From assembly GCF_024362695.1 (NCBI RefSeq), contig NC_065406.1, positions 5,146,001-5,210,000 on the forward strand: a stretch of 64,000 nucleotides of DNA, read 5' to 3'. The position numbers and the translations under genes were made by a program. Positions 31,588 to 43,930 of the stretch are shown here, piece by piece (the first letter of the stretch is position 1; each line of letters opens with the position of its first letter). The DNA comes from Pectinophora gossypiella (Eukaryota; Arthropoda; Insecta; Lepidoptera; Gelechiidae). The notes below the pieces were generated by a model that had not been told where the DNA came from, did no database searches, and was given only the letters and a program-made list of their open reading frames with translations.

Positions 31588-31884
31588 TTTTTTTTCACGT
31601 GACTACTTGGCCGCACAAATGGGGAGCGCTGAAGACTCTCACCCGGTAAAACGTTTAAAACAACAGGCCTGAGGGTGCCCAGTTGGGCGCGAACCTCGGC
31701 TCAGGGCGTCGTCTGGAGGAAATATATTTGAAAGAATTAATCGATCCTAGTGGGTCGACATCGATAAGCGCTGATTGAGGGAAGTCGTCGACCACGCGGG
31801 CGGGGTCGGTATCGGGGTCCTGAAGTGTTTGGTGTCGCGAGCTGGTTGGCTGCATCTATGGCTAGAGTAATCGGGTCGTCGGGA
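31588..31884 (-). mobile_element. Jockey-like LINE family D 3' end
   Basis: The T-run at 31588-31595 is the poly(A) tail of a minus-strand insertion. Upstream (towards 31884) come the UTR block with 'ggagcgctgaagactctcac', then coding traces on the minus strand with DTDPARVVDDFPQSALIDVD and PLGSIN. The 5' truncation is near 31884. Confidence 0.78.
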
Positions 31885-31949
31885 AAGATAGTAGTCGGTG
31901 CCGGTTACTAGGTATTTATTTAGTAATTATGTAGTCTCTATACTTTGGA

Positions 31950-32440
31950 GTACTGCTGTCACCTTTGGCAAGACTGCCAGCTCTGAGTTGGCCGCTCTCG
32001 ACTAGGTGGAGCAACGAGCAATAAAGCTCATAGACAATGTCTCGTTAGTGAAGACTCGGCTCCAAAGTCCAGAACACAGACGAAGGGTAGCTTATTTATC
32101 GGTTTTTTTATAGGATATACTTCGGTGAGAGTGCGCAGGAACTTTACGAGTTAATTCCACCCACTCCATTCCATCTACTCCATTCTATCTAGGGACAACA
32201 TAGGCATTTCATGCAATTCATTTTATTTTTTCATTTAATTGTTGTCTTATATGCGTTTGTTACAGTCGAATTAGTTTTTACTGTAATAGCTGAATGTAAA
32301 ACTGTAAAAATAAAATAAATAAATAAATATTATTACCACCAATCTACTTACACTAAACGTTTTGCCTTTTCCTTTTTGATGCGAATAGCAAAAGGCTGGA
32401 ACTATCTGCCGTTTTCATTCTCCAAAATATTTGTCAACTT
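31950..32440 (+). pseudogene. Decayed non-LTR RT C-terminus with a nested insertion
   Basis: The first part (to ~32205) holds 'cagaacacagacgaagggt' and 'tataggatatacttcggtga', which align with the minus-strand copy at 27114-27490. The second part (32350-32430) encodes LMRIAKGWNYLPFS, corresponding to LMRTAKEWNCLPSS there. The ~130 bp between end in an AAATAAATAAAT run and are absent from the other copy, so they look like a later poly(A)-tailed insertion. Stops and shifts are present throughout. Confidence 0.6.
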
Positions 32441-33240
32441 TTTCTTGTGTATGGAGGATTATGGAATAGGAAACTAGAGTAGTTAGTTTTCTGACGATTT
32501 ATGGCACTGGTTAGGTTACTAATCCTTCATAATATGTTGTGTATTATGTGGGAATTATAGGTATCTACTTATAAAAAAGTATGAAGCGGAACCGATCAGG
32601 TGCGCAGACGTTCGCGCAAAACGCAGGCGTACACACTCGTCTTACCCCTCCTTGCTTCAGTGGAACGGAAAGCTGATACGACTGAAGGAAAGGTCAGATG
32701 ATGTGTTATAAAAAAGTATAGCGTCCATAAACGTGTGTCGTAATAAATACTTTGCTCTCTACAGACACCAGAATAAAGTTGGGAGAATGAATTAACCTTC
32801 GCAGAACTGTTTTCTATTCCATTGTTGTAGTGGCGACTATAAATCGCGACCATAAGCTTTGTTTCCATCTTGTTCACCTCCGCAAATTTACGACCGGGCA
32901 CTAAAGCAACATAAAGTATTTCTCAGTTTATTGCTTTATTCATTGTAAAGTATCGACCGCGATTTTGGGCGTTTGAAATGTATCTACCTATAGAACAATT
33001 GAACTCCATGAAAAATGAAGGTTTTATCACTTATTAAAACCTTAAAATCTAAACCATAAAATCACGACATCATTTCACTTAGGTACAAACAACAATACTT
33101 ACGAAACCAGTATGAAACACGAAAATACATTTCCACTTTTAAGCCTTGCAGATAGGCATACTTACAGTATTATTCGTAGGAGAAAGCGAGCAACAAGTTA
33201 ACAAAGACCAATTTACAGCTGCACTTAAATGTCTATCGAA
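32441..33240. other. Intergenic, nothing recognised
   Basis: The minus-strand frame 32901-32596 (101 codons) has no recognisable domain, promoter or splice borders, and is left uncalled. Confidence 0.4.
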
Positions 33241-33545
33241 CCGTGCTAGCCCAGTTGGAAGAATGCTTGACTCTCATTGTAAGGTCGCAGGTTCGAATCC
33301 AGCACGGGCCTAAACCAATGATTTTCGAATTCATGTTTTGATCATAAAATGATTATCATGTGCTCAGCGGCGAAACAAAACATCGCGAGGAAACCCAAAT
33401 TCCCGACAAATGCGTTTCGAAATTATGTGACTATGTGATTACTTTTTTTTGGGTCAGACAGGTAGTCGCTTCTGTAAAAAAACATGTAATCTTTAGGTTA
33501 AGTACTTAAACATACCCTTTGAAAACGGGATACGCTATAGAGATG
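33241..33545 (+). mobile_element. SINE family B, full copy with intact pol III boxes
   Basis: The head carries a perfect A box TAGCCCAGTTGG (33247-33258) and a perfect B box GGTTCGAATCC (33290-33300), spaced as in a tRNA gene. The body follows to 'gaaaacgggatacgctatag'. The 3' part has a T-run at 33444-33451 that could terminate pol III early. The anticodon arm is mispaired, so it is tRNA-derived rather than a tRNA gene. Confidence 0.82.
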
Positions 33546-34165
33546 ACTTGATATTGAAAGTCTTTGGATGGGTATGATGAAATGTGGTATTTTGTTTTTC
33601 ATAATAAGAACAGATTCTTGTAGCTATCAAGCTGAAAGCTTGGAACACACCTCGCCATTGCTTTTAAGGAAAACGATGCTCATTTAGTCACGCGAGATCA
33701 TGCGTAGAGTTTCAACAATAAATAACATAACATAACATAACAAATACTTTATTGCACAAACAGGAAAAAACAAAATCTACGTACACAATCGCGAATATTG
33801 CGAGTTTCAATTCGAGATCATGTGTTACGGACGTAGGGAAACATAGTTTCATTTCCTTTGTCACAGAGTAAATAATAGCATACTGATTATAATCAGCTCT
33901 ACACGTGCATAAAATTTGGTACTATAATATTGCTTGTCTACACGAATCAACTATTATAGTAAATATGGCACATATGGCACACACCACACATTAAGTCAAA
34001 TTGGTTACAATATTTCGAGGTAATTTGGTTTCTTCTTTCGCTAGGTTTAGGTTACTAACGGCCATACTTTAACTTCGTACAATCGCAGAATTGAAGCTTG
34101 GGTTAAAGTAAACATACTTACTATTTACTTACATTGAATTTTAATAGAAAAAACTATACTACGTA
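33546..34165. other. Intergenic, nothing recognised
   Basis: A short ATAACATAACATA run lies at 33722-33739. No other structure. Confidence 0.45.
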
Positions 34166-34198
34166 CAGTCTGTTAGTGACATCGTAACGAAAACTGTG
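34166..34198 (+). repeat. Solo left end of the TA-MITE
   Basis: 'cagtctgttagtgacatcgt' then 'aacgaaaactgtg' after TA (34164-34165). Only the terminal 33 bp of the family remain. Confidence 0.6.
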
Positions 34199-34272
34199 AA
34201 CAGCGTCCCTGACTAGCCGAATTTTGAATATTGTTTCACAACTATATTATATTTTTTATTAGCTTTTGTTAT

Positions 34273-34642
34273 ATTGGCCCCGATTCCTGCAGACACCTCC
34301 TAATTTTATTTTAAGTTATACCCCTCATTTTCTTATCCGCCGAAATGGAAAGGGACGGATGATTGTCAACAAGTTAATTTTAAAATGAATGAATAACCCG
34401 TGCGAATAAAATAGGCATCTCGCTGGTATGTAATCCGTTTGACGTGCTGTCTACTTAATTCTGTCGGGTTATTGGCCGATGTAAAATTTTTGGATGGTTG
34501 TTTGAGCTTAAAATTGACGTGTAAGTATTCCATAAATTTTATGCCTGTCGATTACCCGTCCCTTTCTTTTTCAGCGGATAAGAAAAAGACAGGTATAACT
34601 TAAAATAAAATTAGATAGCGTCTGTAGGAATTAGCACCATTA
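34273..34642. mobile_element. MITE family J, copy 1 (~370 bp)
   Basis: The inverted ends are about 85 bp: 'cctaattttattttaagtta' near the left, and its complement near the right. A second copy of matching length is at 39337-39708. Internal blocks such as 'ggcatctcgctggtatg' and 'gtcgggttattggccgatgt' are shared. No coding capacity. Confidence 0.78.
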
Positions 34643-37542
34643 TGCTATAAAAGTTATCATACATATTCCAAGAGACTACGATCTTAATACGCCGGCTTGA
34701 ATGGTTACTTTTAACTTCATGCAGCATAATTAGCGACTACAATTTCCAATTACCCACGACTGCTGAAAGCCGAGAACTCAATATTCGTGTTCCGCGTAAC
34801 AGATTACCCGCGTTGACATGCCTCTCGTTAAAATGCGGGCAAAGGCCATACAAAGACCGTGTTACATTAGTACGTTGTACCATAATATTTGGTACTGGTA
34901 TCGTCAATATAATAACAAACTATAAATAATACAAACATCTCTACATAAGTCATACACAAACGTGAGTTATCAATAAAATAACCTTAAGCCGCTCCTGAGA
35001 TGTCGTCCTAAGATGGATGTGTATCATATAAAATATGATGTCGTATTTTGATATAAGTAATACGCCTACTTCAGGGATTGATTATTATAACCCAGAGAAT
35101 ATTGCACACACATAATACATTTACTAAAATATTTGAAAGCATAATGTCTCAACAAGAAGTGAATGCAATAAAATACTTCTTTTCCATGATACTTTAATTT
35201 AAAAAAAACGTTACTGAGGCGAATAAGGATTTCAGTTCGTAAAATGATCTTTAAAGCCATAAGCCCTTTTTTATTGAAAAGTTAAGAAGATCGTGGTGAC
35301 AATATGACTAAGTTTGTGCTTGTGCCTCTCCAACTAGGAATCCGATTGTGTTTACTCAAATCACCGCAAAGTAAACGACTTAAAGCTTAAAATCGCCTTT
35401 AAAACAAAGTTAGTTTCTTGTGACAAGGATAAATTATCTGCGAGAGGCCTCAGCAATTTCCGATATAATTGAATATACAATAGCAATATCAAAACTCGTT
35501 CGAATCGCAATATCAAAACTCGTTCGTTTTTTATAGCGTGCTGCATGTCATCCCGGTTAAGTTATGGAAGTCGCTTATGACAACGTGCTCCAGAACTCAA
35601 TTAGTATATGTTGGAAAAAAATTAGACTTTAGGTGCCTTAGCAACGGAAGTAATGAGTGGGACACATTATCTGCCGTACGCATCCAGAAAAACACCATTT
35701 GGACCTTGTCAACGAAGCATGAAGCAGGCATTGACAACGATGGAGGGATGAGCTAAATCGGAGGTTAGATTCCATGCAGAAAAAAATTGTAGTTCGATTT
35801 AATAGGTATTTTAAATGTTTTTATTTTCTAACAATCTTATGATTTCTACCAATTCTAAACGTGTTATGGAAAGAAGAAGAATCGGCACTAAAAAGCCTTA
35901 ACAGCCTCAACTGTACCCATCAGTAGGTGTGGCACCATAACCTCAGAGCCATAAACTCCTGGTTTTACGTTTGTAGGTACATCAATCTAAAAATCTTTGA
36001 AAAAAAAAAGTGTGTTAAAATTACCAGCAATTTCTCTTTAGGTCATTTTAGTTGATTAACGTTTCAGATAATAAAATAAAAAGACTTTCTTTTTTTCTTT
36101 TATGTTGTTTTCTGTCCCCAACAGAAATGCTTTCAAAATGGAATGAGGTACTAATTGTAAAGAGCTAATTGTAAAACGGCCTGTTATCCGTTTTTAATTA
36201 GTCCGCTGTTTTTACCGACATAAAAATACGTGAGAACCACCAAAAGGAACCCAGATATTCTTTTGTTGAGGTGGTTTTAATATTTGCTTTGTTTTACTAG
36301 ACTTCTGTGAAAACTGTACAAAGTAAACCAAGAACGCCTAACCGACAGACGTAGTAGCACCTTAGACAAACAGCTAGGTAGTAAAACCACAAAAATAATG
36401 GTAAAAGATAAATAATGGTGGTAATAATGGTATAGATACAAAAATAATATCACACAGCAGAATCACAAGTCATCAATAATAAAAAATGAGATAATAATTG
36501 CATTAACAAGAATATACATTTGGAACTAGTAACTGTAGTTTCCTTTTAAGCATACAATGCCTGTGCCAGGCAGGAGACTCCGCTGCTTCAGAGCAGTGTT
36601 TATAAAAATAAAAGAAAGAAAAAAGACACTAATTATAACATTATAATAATTATTTTTAGCGGGAGTAGTAGTGTGAAAGGATATACGTGCGTCTGAGTTT
36701 GCTAGCCCTACGACATTGTCTTGGGATCAGAGGCTGCTCCACAACAACTCGGTGGGTAGCAACCTCTGTTAACAGAAATATATATATAAATTGACATATA
36801 TATATATGACAATTTTGTAAAAATTTTGCACAGGTAAGACACTACGTCTGTCAGTTTCCACAAAATGCCGGCGAGATAAACAATCTCCCATTCGCTCGTA
36901 GTCCAGGACAGATACTTTTTTTTCTAAGTAAGTATATCCCTATTTACTACCACAGGGGCACAACAAGTTCTATACAATATCTAAGTATGTATAAATTTCC
37001 ATGTGCTCCTTCATATTGTAATTTATATTCGAAAGCTTTTAGTGTATGCATAGACGTGTTTGTAAAAGTAATTCCTGTGCATCAGCTAAAAGCTTTCGAA
37101 CATTTAGTCACCCCACCGAGCAATTATTAATGCTCTTTTTAACTGTGCGAAAGTTACTCCATTTTAGAAGAAGACGCAATCTTTTTATCATGGAAATTAT
37201 GGTTATTTAAGGAAGCCACTTAATACATCTTTATTAGCATCCAGACGAAGTTTATTTTGGTTTTATATAAAAGTTATTAGATACGATTATTTTTTTATTA
37301 AACGAAATGAATGAATACAAGTTTTCACTAACACAGTTACGGCTCACCGCCTACCACGTTAGTAGTACATCAATGGGTATTGATCTATGTGTAAAAAGGA
37401 TTTTATAAATGGTCAGTTAATATTTGATATTTTTAATTCTGTGTCGTTATCCCACAAACCTAATTGTCACCCTCTCTGGCCTCCCTGAACGCAACATTAC
37501 GGCTTTAAGCCCCACTGTCCTCCTCCTAATTCGATTCCCTTT
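34643..37542. other. Long intergenic stretch with minor repeats
   Basis: Contents seen: a 15-bp perfect inverted repeat (37028-37042 and 37086-37100), an AT palindrome near 36779-36812, and a family E fragment (-) at 37320-37376. The frame at 35538-35756 has no family signal. Nothing else found in about 2.9 kb. Confidence 0.4.
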
Positions 37543-37655
37543 GTAGAAACACCTCCACCAACCCGCAGTGAAGCAACGTGGTGTAATATGCTCCGTACCC
37601 CCTCCGGTTGATCGAGGGGAGGCCTATGCCCAGCAGTGAGACGTATTTGTTATGT
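37543..37655 (+). repeat. Dispersed repeat family F, copy 2
   Basis: 'ccaacccgcagtgaagcaac', then 'gaggggaggcctatgcccag' and 'gtgagacgtatttgttatgt', as in the copy at 469. Confidence 0.55.
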
Positions 37656-38185
37656 ATATATCCGCCTAGGCCTTCTACAACTCTATGCTTTGTCCATGAT
37701 AGCTTTACTGCCACATTGTATAAACATTTTTTAGCTTTTTTCTAGTAAGATATTTTATGTATAAAGTATTGCTTGGCGAATAAGTCATTTAAGTACATAA
37801 TGTAACAAAAGCTATAAATATAAACCAACCTAAGACAGAGGGTATGAAGTTTAAGTAATCCACCACGCTGCTCTATCGCGGGTTGATTCAGACCATATTA
37901 AAATTTGGGCTATAAGCAGTCCAATCAATCGACAAATAATGTATCTCAACTGTTCTAGTATAATCTGTTGCTAAAGCCCCGCAATACAAAAGTGCCCTAA
38001 AACTATAAACGGTGCACAAACAAAGCAATACATAAATTTTAAATATGCGTCGAACTGTTTTAAATTGTAGTAAAAAAGTTATATAGCAAGCTTTCAAAGG
38101 ATGAGTATTTGAATTTATTTGTTACTTTATTTTATTTCAAAAAAATGCTGATGCAAAATCTTGCATGGATACATTCCATAGTATA
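37656..38185. other. Intergenic, nothing recognised
   Basis: No repeat family or coding signal. Confidence 0.45.
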
Positions 38186-38673
38186 CAAGGTGTTAGTGAC
38201 ATCGTAACGAAAACTTTGAGGGGTGGTTCAGGCCATGATTCTGAGTTGATATCAAGTAGAAATTTCCGTCGCAAAAGTATGGATTGGAAAATAATTAAAA
38301 GGAAAAGAAAATTTTTCATGAATTTTTTGACGCGAAATTCCACTTGATATCAACTCAGAATCATGGTCTGAACCATCCCCCTCAGTATTCGTTACGGTGT
38401 CACTAACACCCATACCTACTTATATGGCTACCGTATGTACTTGTACGGGGTGTAAGTGTCATCGTAACGAATACTGAGAGGGATGATTCATCTGATTATT
38501 CTGAGTTAATATCAAGTGGAATTTTCCATCGCAAAAGTATAGAATTGAAAATAATTTAAAAAAACTAAAAAAAAATCATGAATTTTGCGACGGAAAATTC
38601 CACTTGATTTTAACTCAGAATCATGGTCTGAATCAACCCCCTCAGTATTCGTTACGATGTCACTAACACCCAG
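38186..38673. mobile_element. Dimeric palindromic TA-MITE, copy 4 (most complete, 488 bp)
   Basis: Two complete palindromic units (38186-38407 and ~38450-38673) flank a ~40-bp spacer. The spacer reads 'acccatacctacttatat', 'ggctacc' and 'gtatgtacttgtac', the reverse complement of the spacer in copies 1 and 2. TA lies outside both ends (38184-38185, 38674-38675). The element is therefore inverted relative to copies 1-3. Confidence 0.87.
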
Positions 38674-39336
38674 TATTTCAGCCGGAATACAATAGAATAT
38701 GAATAGATATCAAATTCAACATCAATTCCAATAAGTTACCCAGGGTTAATAATTGATCTTGATTTGGTTCTTCAGGAGACGTTTGTAATAGGTAAGTAAA
38801 TAAGAATTTATGTCTATTAAACAGTTATTATTTTTAGCATGGTATACTTACTTACGAAGTTGAAAGGAAAGAATGTGATATAATTTTGCATAGAACCTTA
38901 TGGAGACAAAGAAACCACTCGTAACACTGCAACCACCTCCATAAAGCGGCCGTACGAAGCCATCCATTCGGTAGAGTACTCAATATATGTTTGTACATTG
39001 TTCGGAACTTTGTCAAACTGTGAATACACAGCCCTACACGTGGGATATACCGAATGCCTGTGGCTCTGCGTAAATTATGCAACGTACCACCGAGATACCA
39101 CCGAAATGTTAACCTCACGGCCGCTATGAATGTTTAAACTCGGTTTATGTGCGCGAAAAACCGACAGAGGTAACATAAAATCATTACTTTTGGGAACAAA
39201 TTAATGTGTGATATGGTAAATAGGTACACCTAGAGCTCTTTTAACCTAACGAATTTATTTATTTATTTATTAGAAAGTTGAAAGAGCACTGTTTAAAAAA
39301 AGCACTTTCTTCAACGTTAGTTTCTTTTTATATAAT
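38674..39336. other. Intergenic, nothing recognised
   Basis: The minus-strand frame 39118-38852 (88 codons) shows no recognisable domain or splice borders. Confidence 0.4.
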
Positions 39337-39708
39337 TAATGGCCCCGATTTCTGCAGACAGCTTCTAATTTTATTTTAAGTTATACCCATCATTTTCTTA
39401 TACGCGGAAAAGGAATGGGACGGATGATTGTCAACAAGTTTATTTTAAAATGAATGAATAACCCGGGCGAATAAAATAGGCATCTCGCTGGTATGCAATC
39501 TGTTTAACGTTCTGTCTACTTAACTCTGTCGGGTTATTGGCCGATGTAAAATTTTTAGACGGTTGTTTTAGATTTCTGCTTAAAATTGACGTGTATTTCA
39601 AATTTTATGCCTTTCGATTACTCGTCCCTTTCTTTTTGAGGGGATAAGAAAATGACAGGTATAACTTAAAATAAAATTAGTTGGCATCTGCAGAAATTAG
39701 CACCAATA
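39337..39708. mobile_element. MITE family J, copy 2
   Basis: Same inverted ends and interior as 34273-34642, in the same orientation. It starts 'taatggccccgatttctgca' and ends with 'gcagaaattagcaccaata'. Confidence 0.78.
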
Positions 39709-39935
39709 TATTGTTTTAAAGATAAAGACGTAACCAATCTGTTCTCGTGCTGTCTCTGTGCTAGAACCATAATTATGATATATTCTGTCTAACGTGTCTC
39801 CTGTCTTGCATCGTGCTAGTAATTATTCAGCAATTTGTTATATTTGTAACTTGACAACTTATAGGGTTGGCTTTCATAATTAGTGATATTTATATTAGTT
39901 AGGTTTATACGACAAATGCTTACGCAGTAATACAT

Positions 39936-40035
39936 ACATAAACATTCCACTGCTGGGCACAGGCTTCCCCTCAATAAACTTGAAGGGGTATGGAGCATAC
40001 TCCACCACACTGCCTCACTGCGGGTTGGTGGAGGT
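39936..40035 (-). repeat. Dispersed repeat family F, copy 3
   Basis: 'actgctgggcacaggcttcc' and 'actgcgggttggtggaggtg' are the complement of the F blocks at 469 and 37543. Confidence 0.55.
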
Positions 40036-40564
40036 GTTTTTACGGCTAATAGCCGGGTCCAACGGCTTAAGGGGCCTGCAAAGCCACAATCAGGTGTTTC
40101 CAGCCAGAAATCCTTACCAAACAAAGGACAGTCTCACAAAGCGATTTCGGCAATATGAGCCTAACGATCTAACCACGGAGACTCTTATTATATTAGTCAA
40201 AAATAACACCAAAAGTTATTAAAATAAAAACACCGTGGGTACCTGTCTAATATAAAAATCACTCATTATTAAAGTCATACAAATTAAGCGATCTGATAAG
40301 CGTCGTTGCTATAAAAAGGCGATTTCGACCGTGATTGAAACGTGCGATAAGAGAAAACGGATTTACTACGACCACGAACGAATATAAAATTATAATAGGC
40401 TTTTACCCTACCACATAACATGTCTCATAGTACTGTTAACTAATATTACATAAGCATAAGTCTTCTCAATTGACAAAGGGAAATAGGTACTTACCACAGT
40501 ATACATAATATACACATAGGAGGAGGATGGAGTAAGTACTCCATCGAAACTTATAAGAAATGGG
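40036..40564. other. Intergenic; contains one arm of a local duplication
   Basis: 40350-40415 ('cggatttactacgaccacga' then 'aggcttttaccct') resembles 40988-41055 ('cggatttattacaaccacga' then 'ggctttaaatttaccct'). The two diverged copies lie on either side of the foldback element at 40565. Nothing else. Confidence 0.45.
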
Positions 40565-40736
40565 GAGGGGGGGGGGGTGAAAAAGGCCACATCGAAGCAA
40601 TTCATCTAAAAAAAGCAATATTGCAATATGACATTTGCGTACTTATATAAAAGTAGTGCGCAATGCAAACAAATTTCAAATAGCAATATTGCTTTCTTAG
40701 ATGAATTGCTTCGATGTGGCCATTTAAACCCCCCAG
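40565..40736 (+). mobile_element. Foldback MITE, copy 1
   Basis: A near-complete palindrome: 'ggccacatcgaagcaattca' and 'tctaaa..gcaatattgc' on the left return as the complement on the right, ending 'ttaaaccccccagg'. The left end has expanded to a G-run (40564-40577). The short loop contains 'tatataaaagtagtgcgcaa'. Confidence 0.8.
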
Positions 40737-41419
40737 GTACGCTGTTTGTACCCGTATATTGATGACGTCATACCAATGAATTAAAAAAGAAAATGTATAG
40801 TTTTGACGTTACTAAAAAGCATCTCGTGTTACCGTGCGATTTGCTGTTTCTATGCAGTTATACCAATCGAACAAAAACTAAAACAAAAAAGAAACACGCA
40901 GTTGGCTGGTAGTACACCATTTTAAATGTAGACCACTTGAAGTAGCCGCGCCACTTAGACATCACAGACTAAGAACTGCGGCAGGACAAAGCGGATTTAT
41001 TACAACCACGAGCGAACGGCAATTAAAACAGGCTTTAAATTTACCCTACACAGTGCAAAGTAATGGCTCAAGCCTCAATAGGCGTACGAACAATGAGCTA
41101 TTCTTCTATAGGAAAACGCGAGGAAGTGATACAGTGATTACCCGCCCATAGCATTTAATACAAAATGGATAGGATGTAAATTGCTTCTATTATTATGTAC
41201 AAATTTTGCATCATCATTGCTACACGTACGAAGCTTTAAGTGGTTTATTACAATACCATGGAAATCGAATTAGGGATTACGTTGTATTCAATACGATACG
41301 ACTGTTGTCCGGGCTATGATCATGATAATCAAATATCTAACGGAAACGCATTTCGGTACGATATCTACAACCATAGTAATTATTGGAGTCTATGGAGGAT
41401 TTCACTTCTAATTTTCCAG
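40737..41419. other. Intergenic between two foldback elements
   Basis: It holds the second arm of the local duplication (40988-41055). No gene signal. Confidence 0.45.
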
Positions 41420-41572
41420 GAACAGGGGGTTAAAGAGGCCACATCGAAGCAATTCATCTAAAAAAGCAATGTCGCAATTTGACATTAGTGCATATAAACG
41501 TAAGTGCGCATTGCACACATTGCTTTTTAGATGAATTGCTTTGATGTGGCCTATTTAACCTCCCAGGTTTGA
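41420..41572 (+). mobile_element. Foldback MITE, copy 2
   Basis: Same arms with 'ggccacatcgaagcaattca' and the complement 'tgaattgctttgatgtggcc', and a loop with 'gcatataaacgtaagtgcgc'. The outer ends are 'acagggggttaaa' and 'tttaacctcccagg'. Orientation as copy 1, judged from the loop. Confidence 0.78.
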
Positions 41573-42432
41573 TTTAGATGTTTTTTCTTTTCTTTTGTAG
41601 GGGTAATTTGATCATTTTAGTTCAGAAACATGTTGAGTGAAAAAAAAACATCAAATCTGAGCTCTCCCTGGCAAAATATTGTGGCAGGGTTTTTGTTGTA
41701 CCAATATTTTTTTTTGTATTCTTATGAAAAATAAACATTTTATTTACTCAAAAAAAAATAAATAAGTAGAAGTAAGTTAGGAAGCTTCGGCTTTATTGAC
41801 TCCACTAAATATAATATTTGCTTAAAGTTGGGTTGTTAACAACTCCGCTAGTAAATATTGATTTCGCGGTTTTCTTCGAAAATCAGTCTGAGCATTCCGG
41901 AAGCAACCAGTTTGCTGGAAGAGAGAAGCTTCAACAAGGAGAAAGGGTATGGTCAATAATCCCGTTGGGGTTACTTGAACCACAATCTCCTTTTTAAAAC
42001 GTTTCTAAAATATAAATACCTATTTATATTTAGTAATTTCAAAATGCGCTTAGTAGCACTGACCGTTCACAAATGGAAGAAGGTTTGTTACAAATATAAA
42101 TAACTATTTAAAGAAAAAAAAAATATAATGTAAAATGGGATTTAGTATCCCGCACTCCCCCTATGCAGAAGTTGAGAAGGTCCCTGAACGCTTTATTTCT
42201 TGAAAGTTCGAGAAAAAACGTCTTCTTAATTGTTAAATACTTTCACAAAAACAATATCCATTAGGACCAACTACGTAATAGCAGTTCTAAATAATTATGT
42301 TCCGGAAATTTTTACTCCGAGAAATGAAGATTATTGATGATTGATAATTCATTGATTGATTGATTGATAGATACCAGGAAGTTTGGTTGACTCTGTTACA
42401 TACTTAGTATGAGCCGGATTTTTTATATTAAT
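41573..42432. other. Intergenic, nothing recognised
   Basis: AT-rich, with a TGAT-type microsatellite at 42349-42368. Confidence 0.45.
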
Positions 42433-42640
42433 ACTAGCTGTTACCCGCAACTTCGTTCGCGAGAAACCCTACCATTAAAACTAACAAACAAACAAATTTT
42501 GCCACCCTTTTTACCTCTTAGGGATTTAGTTTCGCCCAGTCAGCCAAAATCTAGTCTTAGTGAGCACCTAATAAACCCCCATGTCAAATTAAGAATCATA
42601 GCACTTGTAGTTTCTGAAATTTCGTGATTACCCAATGAGT
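42433..42640 (-). mobile_element. Helitron 3' end fragment
   Basis: 'actagctgttacccgcaact' followed by 'tcgttcgcg' is the complement of a CTAGT Helitron terminus with its GC hairpin. The following ~200 bp ('tagggatttagtttcgccc' and others) resemble lepidopteran Helitron interiors. No start was found. Confidence 0.6.
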
Positions 42641-43680
42641 GGTATTTCGCTTATAATACGTATATACCATATTTGGACGATAATAATAATTGGTAAGTAC
42701 ATGTGTAGAGAGATCGATATTCAGATACAAATAATATATTCTATAGATGGATTATAACTGAAGTCTACAACGGACAATGTTAAATAGAATATTTCTATTG
42801 AGCTTACTTTTCAAATTACTACGTTACGGATAACCTACCTTTATTTTAAATAAATTATCAAGCGATTATCTGAAATATTTCGATCAATATGTATACGAGT
42901 TACTTATATGATTACTTCTACGTTGTAAGTTTTAATTGAAAACGAGTTTTTGTCCTTTTGATTAAAATCGATTTTACGACGATTAACATTCAAACAATTT
43001 TGCTTTGAAGCTATTTTGATAAGAAACTACTTTGCTTTTGCTAAGACGACAACATAAAAAAAGATTATCAGGTTAGGTAAGCGAACCCCATGAGAAACGT
43101 GATAACAATGATGATGATTCTCTGATGATTCTATACTAAAAATGAACGACTTTTGGTTTGATTTTGAATGATAAGGCTGTTGTAAATAATAGCCCGATAG
43201 GTACGCAATCCATATAAAGTTTCCACTTTATTCCAAAGTTCTGAATCGTCGTTTCTTCAACACAATCAAGGTGGCTGAGAGCTTGTTATCTTTGCCGTTT
43301 CTCTTACTAAATTGCCCCTATAAAATTAAATGGTCATGCTGTTTTGCCTAATTGGCCACTTTAATGGCAAAGAACATGTGATTTTAGAATCTCTGTGCTT
43401 TTTCTTTTTGCTTTAGAATTTGTTTCGTTTGTTCGAAGTCCGAATGGAACAGAATGACACAGTCTATCTACACAAGTGAAGTAAAATATTTTACGTGTAT
43501 TAGACTATCCTACCAGAAGAAAATCCACGTCATTCACTACAGGGTATTCTCGTAGTTAAATTTAAGTTTTTGAATGCACGATAGAATCATTCTTATGTAA
43601 GTCCGTTGTATAAATAGACTCATCGTTACGTTCAAATTCTAATTGATATTATCGAGCTAAGATAGTAGTAGTGAGAAGTT
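42641..43680. other. Intergenic with a SINE B tail fragment
   Basis: 43066-43118 holds 'tatcaggttaggtaagcgaa' and 'gtgataacaatgatgatg', the family B 3' end. The rest shows nothing. Confidence 0.45.
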
Positions 43681-43930
43681 GAGGTGCTCGGTGGCGCAGC
43701 GGTTAACGCGCTCGGTCTGCGATTGTTGAAGTTAAGCGACTTTCGCAATGGCCGGTCATAGGACGGGTGACCACGGAAAAAAAAAGTTTTCATCTCGAGC
43801 TCCTCCGTGCTTCGGAAGGCACGTTAAGTCGTTGGTCCCGCGTGGTGGTTTAAGACCCGATCTCCCTATCCATCCATAGGGAAGGCCCGTGCCCCAGCAG
43901 TGGGGACGTTAATGGGCTGGTGATGATGAA
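43681..43930 (+). mobile_element. SINE family C, reference copy
   Basis: The head is 'gctcggtggcgcagcggtta' with an A-box-like block, then 'ctcggtctgcgattgttgaa'. The core 'ccgtgcttcggaaggcacgt' is shared with SINE A. The tail is 'ccatagggaaggcccgtgcc' and 'cagcagtggggacgttaatg', ending in GATGATGA. Confidence 0.8.

Noticed and set aside
32596..32901. 101-codon minus-strand frame as a host gene or retroelement Gag
   Set aside because: No domain, splice border or repeat copy supports it; length is within chance for this window.
43681..43755. Possible functional tRNA gene
   Set aside because: The A-box-like head lacks a full cloverleaf and continues into the SINE C body, which recurs at 52221.
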